Of a stretch of DNA of 64,000 nucleotides, positions 17,078 to 26,240 are shown piece by piece. The DNA is taken from assembly GCF_047601505.1 (NCBI RefSeq), contig NZ_JASGJD010000001.1:496001-560000 (forward strand), given 5' to 3'. The notes under the pieces were generated by a model. It searched no databases. It saw nothing but the letters and a program-made list of their open reading frames with translations, and was not told the DNA's origin. Within the stretch, counting starts at the first letter, position 1. Each line of letters starts with the position of its first letter. This DNA comes from Cloacibacterium sp047601505 (GTDB lineage Bacteria; Bacteroidota; Bacteroidia; Flavobacteriales; Weeksellaceae). The position numbers were made by a program, and so were the translations under genes.

Positions 17078-17748
17078 AAATTCTATTATTATTAAAATTA
17101 TTTTTTCATTAGGATTACAAATTTAAGATTTCTAAAATGGCAAAAAGAAAATAACTGAGAAAAATTTCCACAAACTGACGAAAAACATTTTCTAACAACT
17201 TTTTCTTAATTTAAAAAAAAAGAAATAGTGTATTGTTGTTGTAGTTGTGAATGATGTGGAAAAAAAACAATTAATTTTTTCGTAACAATTAGTTGAACTT
17301 CAATTCATATATAATTAACATTGCAACTGGTTGATTTTTAGTTTAAATTAACACTTATTAACAATTGTTAATATCTATTGAATTGATAGATTATTCATAA
17401 AAATGATGCGGAAAACTTCATGATTGGCACACGGAAAACTCTAATAAAAAAATTATTCTTTTTTAAAATTAAATTCTCATTACACATTTTATTTGAAAGT
17501 AAAAAGAAATAGTTAATAGGAGTTTTCCACACGTTTATTTAAAGTTGTTAACATTTGTTTTTCATTATTAACATTATCAATATAAATTAATGAAAATGAA
17601 CTAATTATAAAGAAAATATTTATGTTAAGAATTTCTTAAAATTCTGAATATCAAACCTATCAATTTTATTAATCTATTATTATTAATCCACAATTCAAAT
17701 TAAAAGCCGTAATTTTGTGTATAATAAAAAGAATAAGCTGAAAATAAA
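17078..17748. other. Candidate chromosomal replication origin (oriC-like gene-free region)
   Basis: A 671-bp gene-free, very AT-rich stretch between the divergent pgk and rpiB. DnaA-box-like 9-mers (relaxed consensus TTWTNCACA) occur on both strands: TGTGGAAAA at 17255-17263 and TTTTCCACA at 17523-17531 match fully. ATTTCCACA at 17164-17172, TGCGGAAAA at 17407-17415 and TAATCCACA at 17684-17692 each have one mismatch. Many TTAACA units and AT runs between them could act as an unwinding region. Two perfect parS sites lie 2-4 kb away. No ORF, tRNA or terminator was found in it; a -7-like TAATTTTG at 17710-17717 probably serves rpiB. dnaA itself is not in the window. Confidence 0.5.
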
Positions 17749-18180
17749 ATGAAAAAAATAGCAATAGCAGCAGATCACGCTGGTTTCGAATACAAAGAAT
17801 TTGTAAAAAAACATTTAGAAGCAACGTATGAAGTAAAAGATTTTGGTACTTATTCTCCAGATTCTGTAGATTATCCAGACTTTGTACATCCGGCAGCTAA
17901 AGCAGTAGAAAATGGAGAATGTGAATTAGGAATTCTTTTTTGTGGAAGTGGACAAGGTGTGCAACTTACCGCCAACAAACATCAAGGGATAAGATGCGCA
18001 TTGGCTTGGATGCCAGAAATTGCAGAATTGTCTAGACAGCATAATAATTGCAATATGGTAGCAATACCAGCCAGATTTATTGCTAAAGAATTTGCAATAC
18101 AAATAATTGAGAAATTTCTCACCACAGATTTTGAAGGAGGAAGACACCAAAACAGAGTAAATAAAATAACTTGTATATAA
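17749..18180 (+). CDS. rpiB: Ribose-5-phosphate isomerase B
   Basis: A 143-aa LacAB/RpiB-family isomerase that interconverts ribose-5-P and ribulose-5-P in the pentose phosphate pathway. It has AADHAGFEYK at the N-terminus, DYPDF, the catalytic Cys and anion hole in FCGSGQGVQLTANK, and GGRHQNRV at the C-terminus. Length is standard. A terminator follows. Confidence 0.93.
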   Translation: MKKIAIAADHAGFEYKEFVKKHLEATYEVKDFGTYSPDSVDYPDFVHPAAKAVENGECELGILFCGSGQGVQLTANKHQGIRCALAWMPEIAELSRQHNNCNMVAIPARFIAKEFAIQIIEKFLTTDFEGGRHQNRVNKITCI

Positions 18181-18183
18181 ACT

Positions 18184-18211
18184 AATCTCCGACGAAAGTT
18201 GGAGATTTTTT
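18184..18211 (+). terminator. Terminator after rpiB
   Basis: AATCTCC / GGAGATT stem with a loop of about 10 bases, followed by six T. Confidence 0.75.
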
Positions 18212-18243
18212 AAATTCATATATTTCTAATAATTTTAAAAAAT

Positions 18244-20391
18244 ATGAAACAACAACATAAATCACAAAAACAAGACCAGAAACTTCGTGATATAGGAAGG
18301 TTAATTCTGCGTTTTATGAATAAAAAAACATCTAAAATCTACAATTATAAGCAGATTGCAGATGGTATTGAATATAAAAACCCAAGACAAAGAGAATTGG
18401 TCATTCAGGCGCTTCATAAATTAAAAGCCGAAGACAAAATAAAAGAAACAGATAAAAATAAATACATCTTAAACCTTCAAATTACTGATACTTTAACGGG
18501 AGTTATCGATTTTGCAGCTAACGGAAATGCTTATGTAAAAGTAGAAGGTTTAGAAGAAGATATTTTTATTCATCAAAAAAATGTAAAAGATGCTCTACAA
18601 GGAGACACCGTTCTTATTGTAACTTATCATTTCAAAGGCAAGAAGCTAGAAGGCTCTGTTTTAGAAGTTTTAGAAAGAGCAAGTGATACTTTTGTAGGAA
18701 CTTTTCAGTATGTACAGCACAAAGATTTTGGCTTTGTAGTGGTAGATAAAAAACAAATAAACAATGATTTTTTCATTCCAAAAAATAAAATAAATGGAGC
18801 CAAAGATGGAGAAAAAGTTGTAGTAAAAATGCTGAATTGGGATGCTAATTCTAAAAATCCAGAAGGAGAAATTATTCAAATTTTAGGATTATCTGGCGAA
18901 CACGAAACCGAAATTCATTCTATTTTAGCCGAATACGGTTTGCCTTATGATTTCCCAACAGAAGTAGAAGCAGATGCAGGAAAAATTGATAGAACAATAA
19001 CACCTGAAGAAGTGAAAAAACGTCGTGATATGCGTAAAATTCTCACTTTTACCATAGACCCAAAAGATGCAAAAGATTTTGATGATGCCATTTCTTTACA
19101 AAAACTAGATAACGGAAATTGGGAAATTGGTGTTCACATTGCAGACGTTTCTCATTATGTAAGACCAGGAACAATTTTGGACGATGAAGCTTATAAACGT
19201 GCTACTTCGGTGTATTTGGTAGATAGAGTGGTTCCAATGCTGCCAGAAGTTTTGAGTAATGATGTTTGTAGCCTTCGTCCTAATGAAGATAAATTTACTT
19301 TTTCGGCAGTTTTTGAACTCAATGAAAATGCAGAATTGGTAAATCAATGGTTTGGCAGAACGATCATTCATTCAGACAGAAGATTTGCTTATGAAGAAGC
19401 GCAAGAACGTATAGAAACAGGGAAAGGAGATTTAGCCGAAGAAATTTTATTGTTAGATAAACTCGCAAAAATCTTAAGAAAAGAACGTCTAAAACACGGT
19501 GCTATTGCTTTCGATAGGATGGAAGTAAAATTCAATTTGAATGAAAATAATGATCCTATTGGTGTTTATTTTAAAATTTCTAAAGATGCCAATCATTTAA
19601 TTGAAGAATTTATGCTTTTGGCGAATAAAAAAGTATCAGAATATGTTTCTTTAACCAGAAAAGGCGAAGAAACCGGCAATACATTTGTTTATAGAATTCA
19701 CGATGACCCAGACCCAACTAAATTATTAGCTCTTAAAGACTTTGTTTCTACTTTTGGATATAGAATGAATTTGGCTAATTCTAAAAAAGTTGCCGAATCT
19801 ATGAACAAACTTTTAAAAGATGTAAAAGGAAAAGGCGAAGAGAATATGGTGGAAACACTAGCCATGAGAACCATGAGTAAAGCGGTATATTCTACCGAAA
19901 ATATAGGACATTACGGTTTAGCTTTTTCTCACTATTCGCATTTTACATCGCCCATTAGAAGATATCCGGATTTGGTAGCTCATAGGCTTTTGCAGCATTA
20001 TTTAGACGGAGGGAAATCTCCAAATGCAGCAGAATACGAAGAAATGATGAAACATTGTAGTGCACAAGAACGTTTGGCAGCAGATGCAGAAAGAGATTCT
20101 ATAAAATATATGCAGGTTAAATTTATGGAAAAACACGTAGGAGAATTTTTCGAAGGCGTGGTTTCTGGTACAGCAGATTTCGGTTTTTGGGTAGAAATTC
20201 CAGAAAATGGCGCAGAAGGACTCATCAAATTGAGAGATTTAATAGATGATTCTTATTTCCACGAACCAAAATCTCACTCTATTGTTGGGATGAGAACAGG
20301 AAGAACTTTCCAATTAGGTGATACTGTGAAAATTAAGGTTATAAAAGCAAATTTGGTAGCCAAACAATTAGATTTTAAAATTGTAGATTGA
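18244..20391 (+). CDS. rnr: Ribonuclease R
   Basis: A 715-aa 3'-5' exoribonuclease that degrades structured RNA. Domain order: N-terminal helix-turn-helix-like region (about 10-75), two cold-shock OB domains (about 80-230), RNB catalytic domain (from about 255, with DPKDAKDFDDAISL carrying the Mg-binding Asp residues and HYGLAFSHYSHFTSPIRRYPDL), and a C-terminal S1 domain (about 635-712). It lacks the long basic tail of E. coli RNase R. Confidence 0.94.
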   Translation: MKQQHKSQKQDQKLRDIGRLILRFMNKKTSKIYNYKQIADGIEYKNPRQRELVIQALHKLKAEDKIKETDKNKYILNLQITDTLTGVIDFAANGNAYVKVEGLEEDIFIHQKNVKDALQGDTVLIVTYHFKGKKLEGSVLEVLERASDTFVGTFQYVQHKDFGFVVVDKKQINNDFFIPKNKINGAKDGEKVVVKMLNWDANSKNPEGEIIQILGLSGEHETEIHSILAEYGLPYDFPTEVEADAGKIDRTITPEEVKKRRDMRKILTFTIDPKDAKDFDDAISLQKLDNGNWEIGVHIADVSHYVRPGTILDDEAYKRATSVYLVDRVVPMLPEVLSNDVCSLRPNEDKFTFSAVFELNENAELVNQWFGRTIIHSDRRFAYEEAQERIETGKGDLAEEILLLDKLAKILRKERLKHGAIAFDRMEVKFNLNENNDPIGVYFKISKDANHLIEEFMLLANKKVSEYVSLTRKGEETGNTFVYRIHDDPDPTKLLALKDFVSTFGYRMNLANSKKVAESMNKLLKDVKGKGEENMVETLAMRTMSKAVYSTENIGHYGLAFSHYSHFTSPIRRYPDLVAHRLLQHYLDGGKSPNAAEYEEMMKHCSAQERLAADAERDSIKYMQVKFMEKHVGEFFEGVVSGTADFGFWVEIPENGAEGLIKLRDLIDDSYFHEPKSHSIVGMRTGRTFQLGDTVKIKVIKANLVAKQLDFKIVD

Positions 20392-20458
20392 TTTAGAATA
20401 ATATACCTGATTATTTTTTTAATCTTTAATTTCTTAAATCTTTAAATTCATATTTTCT

Positions 20459-20466
20459 TATCTTTG
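20459..20466 (+). promoter_or_regulatory. -7 promoter element immediately ahead of the LysE-family start codon
   Basis: TATCTTTG matches TAnnTTTG and ends only 4 bp before the ATG at 20471, so transcription would start at or just inside the start codon (leaderless mRNA). No clear -33 element is seen, so this may be chance. Confidence 0.25.
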
Positions 20467-20470
20467 TTAA

Positions 20471-21160
20471 ATGCTTGAACTTATAATTTCGGCAATCGGG
20501 TTAGGATTTATGTTGAGTCTGGTTTTTATCGGACCAATATTTTTTCTTTTGATTGAAACCAGCTTTTCTAGAGGGCATAAACATGCTTTAGCCTTAGATA
20601 TTGGAGTAATTTCTGCGGATATTCTTTGTATTGTAGCTTCCTATTTTGCGAGTGGAGATATTGTTACGATAATAGATGATCATCCTGGTTTTTATAGAAT
20701 TACGGCTCTTATTATCTTTGTTTATGGTATTTTTATGATGGTTTCTAAAACCAAAATGCACCTTCCGGATGAAGCTAAATTTATAAGCCAAAATTATTTT
20801 AAAACCTTTATCAACGGTTTTTTGTTTAATCTTCTAAATGTTGGAGTTATTCTTTTTTGGTTGGTTACTGTAATTTCGGTAAGAAATCAATATCCTGATA
20901 CACAGAATTTTATAATTTATATTTGTCTGGTTATTGCTACTTATCTTAGCATAGATTTAATCAAAATTCTATTAGCAAAGCAGTTTCACTACAAACTCAC
21001 CGAAAAGTTAGCAAATAACATCCGAAAGACAGTAGGTATTATTTTAATGGCTTTTAGTTTTTTTGTTTTTCTTCAAAGTTTTAAAAAATTCAATCAGTTT
21101 GATAAACGTTTGGAAGAAGCAGAACGCACCGAAGTAAAATACCGAAAAAGTACAAATTAA
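20471..21160 (+). CDS. LysE-family amino-acid/metabolite exporter
   Basis: A 229-aa inner-membrane protein with about six hydrophobic segments. The N-terminus LGFMLSLVFIGPIFFLLIETSFSRG matches the start of LysE/RhtB transporters (GPxxFxxxxxxxxxG pattern). The C-terminal 25 residues are charged and cytoplasmic. Substrate unknown. The gene ends 31 bp before the LD-carboxypeptidase gene. Confidence 0.8.
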   Translation: MLELIISAIGLGFMLSLVFIGPIFFLLIETSFSRGHKHALALDIGVISADILCIVASYFASGDIVTIIDDHPGFYRITALIIFVYGIFMMVSKTKMHLPDEAKFISQNYFKTFINGFLFNLLNVGVILFWLVTVISVRNQYPDTQNFIIYICLVIATYLSIDLIKILLAKQFHYKLTEKLANNIRKTVGIILMAFSFFVFLQSFKKFNQFDKRLEEAERTEVKYRKSTN

Positions 21161-21191
21161 TAAGTTTTAAAATTTAATCAATTTAATTAAA

Positions 21192-22121
21192 ATGAAATCT
21201 GTTGTTTTTCCTAAATCTTTAAAAAAAGGAGATAAAATTGCTATTATTTCTCCAGCTGGTGCTGTAGAAGAATCTCATCTAACGCAGACTTTAGATTTAA
21301 TTAAAAATAAAGGTTACGAACCTGTAATTGGAAAACATACTTTTGGTAAATTTTCTAATGGCTATAACTATTCAGGAACGGAGGAAGAAAGAATTCAAGA
21401 TATAAATTGGGCTCTAAACAACTCAGAAATTTCTGCAGTTTGGGCTTCAAGAGGAGGTTATGGTTGTCAGCATCTTTTAAAACATTTAACGTTAAAAGAA
21501 TTTAAAAAAAATCCGAAATGGTATATTGGTTATTCGGATAATACAGTGATACAAAGCTATTTATTGAAAAACGATTTTGCTTCTATCCACGGACAAACCA
21601 TTAAAACTCCAAGTTTTGGAGTTTCCGAAGAAAGTTATACCGAAATTTTTGATATTTTAGAAGGTAAAAAGCTTAAATATTCTGTAGAAAAACATCAATT
21701 CAACAAAAAAGGAAAAGCAGAAGGCGAATTAATTGGAGGTAATTTGGCGCTAGTTTATGCACTTCTCGGCACTAAGTTTTCTTTTGATTTTAAAGACAAA
21801 ATTCTTTTTTTAGAAGATATAGGAGAAAATTTTTACTCTTTAGATAGAATGTTAATGAGCCTAGATTTAGCGGGTGTTTTCAAGAAAATTACTGGTTTAA
21901 TTATCGGAGGAATGACCAATATGGGAAGCGAAAACGAAAATAAAAACTATGAAGAAAGTTTTGATGAATTTGCTTACGAAATTATTGCTCATCGTCTAAA
22001 AAAATACCACTTTCCTACTCTATTTGCATTTCCAAACGGACATATTTTTGATAACCGTCCGCTTATTATTGGTGCAAAAGTCAAAATGGAAGTTGGCGAA
22101 AAAGTAAATTTAAATTTTTAA
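21192..22121 (+). CDS. ldcA: Murein LD-carboxypeptidase (peptidase S66)
   Basis: A 309-aa enzyme that removes the terminal D-Ala from muropeptide tetrapeptides during cell-wall recycling. The N-terminus has GDKIAIISPAG, ASRGGYG precedes the nucleophile Ser in IGYSDNT (near residue 119), and a C-terminal Glu/His pair follows (LEDIGE near 216; FPNGHIFDN). There is no signal peptide, so it acts in the cytosol. The next gene starts 2 bp after its stop. Confidence 0.87.
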   Translation: MKSVVFPKSLKKGDKIAIISPAGAVEESHLTQTLDLIKNKGYEPVIGKHTFGKFSNGYNYSGTEEERIQDINWALNNSEISAVWASRGGYGCQHLLKHLTLKEFKKNPKWYIGYSDNTVIQSYLLKNDFASIHGQTIKTPSFGVSEESYTEIFDILEGKKLKYSVEKHQFNKKGKAEGELIGGNLALVYALLGTKFSFDFKDKILFLEDIGENFYSLDRMLMSLDLAGVFKKITGLIIGGMTNMGSENENKNYEESFDEFAYEIIAHRLKKYHFPTLFAFPNGHIFDNRPLIIGAKVKMEVGEKVNLNF

Positions 22122-22123
22122 AA

Positions 22124-22486
22124 ATGCCTAATTTTATCAAAATACTTCTCGCAATTCTTATTGTTTCTGTTTTAGGATTTTTTATAGCCACTCATTTTAT
22201 AGAAAAATCTTTCGAAGAAAACAATAAAAATGCTTTTCAAAAATGGGAAAAGCAAACTTTTTTACCAGATGATTTTCAAGGAATTGTAAAGAATTCTGAT
22301 GATAAATTTGGAGCTTATAGAATCGAAATAAAAACGTTCAATAAACAAGATAAACAATTGGTTTTGTGCGAATTATTTCCAGAGTTGAAAGCTGGAGATA
22401 CCATTATAAAAAAGAAATCTGATAAAAATATTTACTATTTAAGAAATGGTAAAAATCTAATTTTGGAGTATAAATTTTGTTATTAA
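22124..22486 (+). CDS. Hypothetical single-pass membrane protein
   Basis: A 120-aa protein with one N-terminal transmembrane or uncleaved signal segment (about residues 4-25) and a soluble beta-rich remainder. No family recognised. It is sandwiched without gaps between ldcA (2 bp) and yraN (0 bp), so it is very likely expressed in the same operon. Confidence 0.65.
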   Translation: MPNFIKILLAILIVSVLGFFIATHFIEKSFEENNKNAFQKWEKQTFLPDDFQGIVKNSDDKFGAYRIEIKTFNKQDKQLVLCELFPELKAGDTIIKKKSDKNIYYLRNGKNLILEYKFCY

Positions 22487-22858
22487 ATGGCAGACCACAA
22501 CGATTTTGGCAAATTGGCAGAAGAATTAGCAGAAAGTTTTTTAGTAGAAAAAAACTATAAAATTTTGGTTAAAAATTACCGTTATCTAAAAGCGGAAATA
22601 GATATTATTGCCCAATTCGAAAATCAAATTGTAGTTGTGGAAGTAAAAGCCAGAGCTACAGATGCTTTTATGTTGCCTCAAGAAGCGATTAACAAAAAGA
22701 AAATCAGATTAATAGTATCTGCTGCCAACGAATTTTTAGAAACCAATAATATTGAATTAGAAACCAGATTTGATGTAATTTCTGTACTTCCGAACGAAAA
22801 GGGTAAACTAGAAATTACACATATCGAAAATGCTTTTTACGCATTTGATGCAAATTGA
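22487..22858 (+). CDS. YraN-family endonuclease-like protein (UPF0102)
   Basis: A 123-aa protein with the restriction-endonuclease-like core: GKLAEELAESFL, LVKNYRY, AEIDIIAQ, VVVEVKAR (the D-ExK type metal site), and a family-typical C-terminus. Its role is unclear; Holliday-junction resolvase-like activity has been proposed from the fold. The last 4 bp overlap the next start (ATGA). Confidence 0.87.
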   Translation: MADHNDFGKLAEELAESFLVEKNYKILVKNYRYLKAEIDIIAQFENQIVVVEVKARATDAFMLPQEAINKKKIRLIVSAANEFLETNNIELETRFDVISVLPNEKGKLEITHIENAFYAFDAN

Positions 22859-23598
22859 TGAATTTCCCATTATTTTTTGAAATACAAGGACATAGATATT
22901 ATCTGCACATCATTTTTGAAGTGTTAGCTTTTTTTATTGGGGTACGTTATTATTATTTTTTAAAAAGAAATTATAAGGATAACATTAGTAATATCAATAG
23001 ATTATGGATTATGTTGGGCGCAATGATTGGTGCTTTAATAGGTTCGAGATTAATAGCAGCTTTTGAGATTAAAGATTTTTTACAGAGTGTTAGTTTTTTA
23101 GAATTTTACAATAATAAAACCGTTTTAGGAGGTTTTTTGGGTGGACTTTTCGGAGTGGAAGGAATCAAAAAATTGATTGGCGAAAAAGAATCTTCTGGAG
23201 ATTTATATGTTTTACCCATTATTTTAGCTCTCTTTATTGGCAGAATAGGTTGTTTTTCTATGGGAATTGCAGAACCAACATTTGGTGTAGAAACCGATTT
23301 TTTCCTTGGAATAAATTTAGGAGATGGAAAGTTGCGCCATCCAATTATGCTCTATGAAATGGGATTTTTGGCGGTTTTATTTGTCTTTTTCAAAAAATTG
23401 CTTCAAAAAGAATTCCGAAATTATAAAAACGGAGACGCTTTTATCATCTTTATGCTCTTCTACTTCACTTTCAGATTTTTAATGGAATTTTTAAAACCGA
23501 GATACGAAATATTTTTAGGCTTAACCATTATCCAATGGTGCGGAATTTTTATTTATATTTATTATTGGAAGTTTTTTAGAAGAATTTGTAATAAATGA
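22855..23598 (+). CDS. Prolipoprotein diacylglyceryl transferase-like membrane protein (Lgt paralogue)
   Basis: A 247-aa multi-span membrane protein. The Lgt signature is recognisable: GRIGCFSMGIAEPTFGVETDF, then RHPIMLYEM, and a C-terminal RFLMEFLKPR. The loop that in E. coli Lgt carries the essential His103 (SFHGG) reads GFLGG here, so it may not be a standard lipoprotein diacylglyceryl transferase. It overlaps yraN and the DUF3800 gene by 4 bp each. A Tes-like radical SAM gene lies 1 kb downstream, hinting at a lipid-modification role; this is inference. Confidence 0.75.
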   Translation: MMNFPLFFEIQGHRYYLHIIFEVLAFFIGVRYYYFLKRNYKDNISNINRLWIMLGAMIGALIGSRLIAAFEIKDFLQSVSFLEFYNNKTVLGGFLGGLFGVEGIKKLIGEKESSGDLYVLPIILALFIGRIGCFSMGIAEPTFGVETDFFLGINLGDGKLRHPIMLYEMGFLAVLFVFFKKLLQKEFRNYKNGDAFIIFMLFYFTFRFLMEFLKPRYEIFLGLTIIQWCGIFIYIYYWKFFRRICNK

Positions 23599-24431
23599 GA
23601 CAATCAAAAGAATATTTTATTTGGTGTGATGAAAGTGTGAAAAAAGGAAAATTTTTTTCTAATTTTTATGGTGGTGTCTTAATTCAGTCTAAACATTTAC
23701 AAGAGGTTACTCAAAAACTTAATGAAATAGTTTCTGAAATAAAAATTACAGAGGAAATAAAATGGCAAAAAGTTGATGCATACAAATTACCAGCTTTTAA
23801 AAAACTAATGGATGTTTTTTTTGATTTAGTTAAGGAAAACAAAATTAAAGTAAGGATAATGTTTAAACAAAATGCACTAGTTCCAAATAAACTTCTTGAT
23901 GAGCATTTTCAAAATGAATATTTTTTATTGTATTATCAGTTTTTCAAACATCATTTTGGACTTCAATATTCAAACGAAACAGGAGAAGATGTTTTTATTC
24001 GTGCTTACTTTGATTATTTACCAGATACTTTATCTAAACGACAACAATTTAAAGAGTACATTAAAGGATTAGAAAGTTTAAAATCATTTAAAGAAGCCAA
24101 GATTAGATTAAGGAAAAATGACATTACTGAGGTTAACAGCAAAGAACATCTTCCTCTTCAATTTCTAGATGTAGTTTTAGGGGCAATGCAATTTAGACTA
24201 AATAATCTTCATAAAGAGAAGCCTTTAGGAAAAAGAATTAGAGGTAAAAGAACAATTGCCAAAGAAGAATTATACAAGTATATCCTCCAAAAAATAAGAA
24301 CTATAAAACCAAATTTTAATATTGGAATAAGTACTGGAAAAAATGAGATTTCTGATAAATGGAACCACGAATATCGCCACTGGAGCTTTAAACCAAAAGA
24401 TTTTGAGATAGATAAAACAAAATACAAATAA
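23595..24431 (+). CDS. DUF3800-family protein
   Basis: A 278-aa protein starting YFIWCDESVKKGKFFSNFYGG, the typical DUF3800 N-terminus (an Asp-bearing first strand of an RNase H-like fold). A second acidic strand (AYFDYLP, near residue 138) and a conserved LPLQFLDVVLGAMQFRLN (near 188) follow. Members are suspected nucleases and often occur in mobile or defence-rich regions, but this one sits alone in a metabolic operon. It overlaps the Lgt-like gene by 4 bp. Function unproven. Confidence 0.75.
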   Translation: MRQSKEYFIWCDESVKKGKFFSNFYGGVLIQSKHLQEVTQKLNEIVSEIKITEEIKWQKVDAYKLPAFKKLMDVFFDLVKENKIKVRIMFKQNALVPNKLLDEHFQNEYFLLYYQFFKHHFGLQYSNETGEDVFIRAYFDYLPDTLSKRQQFKEYIKGLESLKSFKEAKIRLRKNDITEVNSKEHLPLQFLDVVLGAMQFRLNNLHKEKPLGKRIRGKRTIAKEELYKYILQKIRTIKPNFNIGISTGKNEISDKWNHEYRHWSFKPKDFEIDKTKYK

Positions 24432-24460
24432 AAAAAACTCCGTTCTACCTACATAAAAAT

Positions 24461-24476
24461 TTCAAGCAAGCTTGAA
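24461..24476. repeat. Hairpin between DUF3800 and radical SAM genes
   Basis: TTCAAG / CTTGAA inverted repeat with a 4-base loop, inside a longer imperfect fold whose outer arms are AAACTC (about 24437) and GAGTTT (about 24495). There is no good T-tract, so it may be a weak terminator or leader structure. Confidence 0.4.
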
Positions 24477-24583
24477 CGTTCGGTTAGCTACAGAGTTTGA
24501 TGCAAATTTAAAAAAAAATTTAAAACAAATAAAAAAAATATAATAATTTTATAAAATTAGCTTATCAATCAAAACTAATACAA

Positions 24584-25994
24584 ATGCACAAACAAAGAGA
24601 TTACATTTACTACGATTATACCAAAAGTCTTTGCCCAGAATGTTTGGAGACGATAGATGCAAAGATTGTTTTTAGAGACAGCAAAGTTTGGATGCTCAAA
24701 AATTGTAAAACTCACGGCGAATCTGAAGTAATTATTGCCGATGATGTAGAATATTACAAACAAATCAGAAACTATAATAAACAATCGGAAATGCCACAAA
24801 AATTCAATACAAAAGTGCATTTGTTGTCCATACGATTGTGGTTTGTGTATAGACCACGAACAACATTCTTGCCTTTCGATTGTGGAAGTTACGGATAGAT
24901 GCAACCTTACTTGTCCAACTTGCTATGCCAATTCTGCATCAAATTACGGTAGGCATAGAACTTTGGAAGAAATCAACAGAATGTTTGATACTATTGTAGA
25001 AAACGAAGGAGAACCAGATGTGGTGCAAATTTCTGGTGGCGAACCAACCGTTCATCCGCAGTTTTTTGAAATTCTTGATTTAGCAAAATCAAAACCTATA
25101 AAGCACTTAATGCTCAATACCAACGGAATACGTATCGCTAAAGACAAAAATTTTGTAGAAAAGTTGGCGACTTATATGCCAGATTTTGAGATTTATTTGC
25201 AGTTTGATAGTTTTAAGCCAGAAGTTTTAAAAGAATTGCGTGGCGAAGATTTAACAGAAGTTCGTAAAAGAGCTATAGAAAACCTCAATGAATTTAATCT
25301 TTCTACAACCCTAGTAATTACTTTACAAAAAGGTTTGAATGATGATGAAATAGGCGAAATTTTAGATTATGCTTTGAAACAAAAAGCAGTGAGAGGTGTT
25401 ACTTTTCAGCCAACGCAATTTGCAGGTAGAACAGAAAATGAAGGTTCAAAATCTCAAAAAATGACACTTACAGAAGTTCGTAGAAAAATTGTAGAACAAT
25501 CTAATGTTTTCACCAAAGAAGATTTAATACCAGTTCCGTGTAATCCTGATGCGCTTTGTATGGCGTATGCTTTGAAACTAGATAATGGCGAAGAAACCGA
25601 CGTTTTCCCAATGACGAGGTACATTAATCCTGAAGATATTCTCAATAATTCTAGAAGTACCATAGTTTACGAACACGACGAAAGAATAAAGGAACACATG
25701 ACTAATCTTTTCAGTACGGGAATTTCTGTAGATTGTGCAGGTAGCGAAGGTGGAGAATTTGAGCAGTTAATGTGTTGTTTACCAACCGTAAAATCAGATA
25801 CTTTGGATTATTCTAATCTTTTTAGAATTATTATTATGAATTTTATGGATGCAAATGATTTTGACGTAAGAGCAGTAAAAAAATCTTGCGTTCATATTGT
25901 GAGTGATCATTATAAAATGATTCCTTTCGAGACGATGAATTTACTTTACAGAGATGGAAAAATTAAAGAAATAAGAGAACAATGGAAGGTTTAA
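24584..25994 (+). pseudogene. Tes-like radical SAM protein gene, frameshifted near 24821-24824
   Basis: The first frame (from ATG 24584) encodes DYTKSLCPECLETIDAKIV and breaks after KVH at 24820. The second frame carries CPYDCGLC from 24825, then IDHEQHSC, the radical SAM motif CNLTCPTC, ISGGEPTVHP and a C-terminus with FMDANDFDVRAVKKSC. Together they form one protein of about 470 aa resembling the Tes/MJ0619 family (lipid-associated radical SAM enzymes). The fault is a net +1 or -2 shift. A downstream TTG (24843) could still give a 383-aa product with the SAM cluster but without the N-terminal Cys motifs. It is a real mutation or a sequencing error; RNA recoding is less likely. Confidence 0.8.
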
Positions 25995-26182
25995 TAGCGT
26001 TAATCATTATTATATCAATTATTTATTGGGGAGCTGCAATTTTTTTAACAATTAGCGGAACAATAATTCTTGTTAAAAATAAAGATGAATCAAGGAAAAC
26101 AGAAGGAATTTCTAAACTGATTGTAGGAATAATTATGTTGATTATTGGAGGAAGTTTTTGTGGTCCTTTCATTAATGTTTGA
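25982..26182 (+). CDS. Small two-helix membrane protein
   Basis: A 66-aa protein overlapping the end of the radical SAM gene by 13 bp. Two hydrophobic segments (about 4-30 and 45-63) are joined by a charged loop KNKDESRKTEGISK. No family recognised. The overlap with the upstream gene suggests coupled translation. Confidence 0.5.
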   Translation: MEGLIALIIIISIIYWGAAIFLTISGTIILVKNKDESRKTEGISKLIVGIIMLIIGGSFCGPFINV

Positions 26183-26240
26183 AGGAATAAAATAATTCAA
26201 TTGCCATTTCAGCCTTAGGAATATGAACTAACAATAAATA

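Noticed and set aside
17430..17438. CACGGAAAA as a further DnaA box
   Set aside because: Three mismatches to TGTGGAAAA; not counted.
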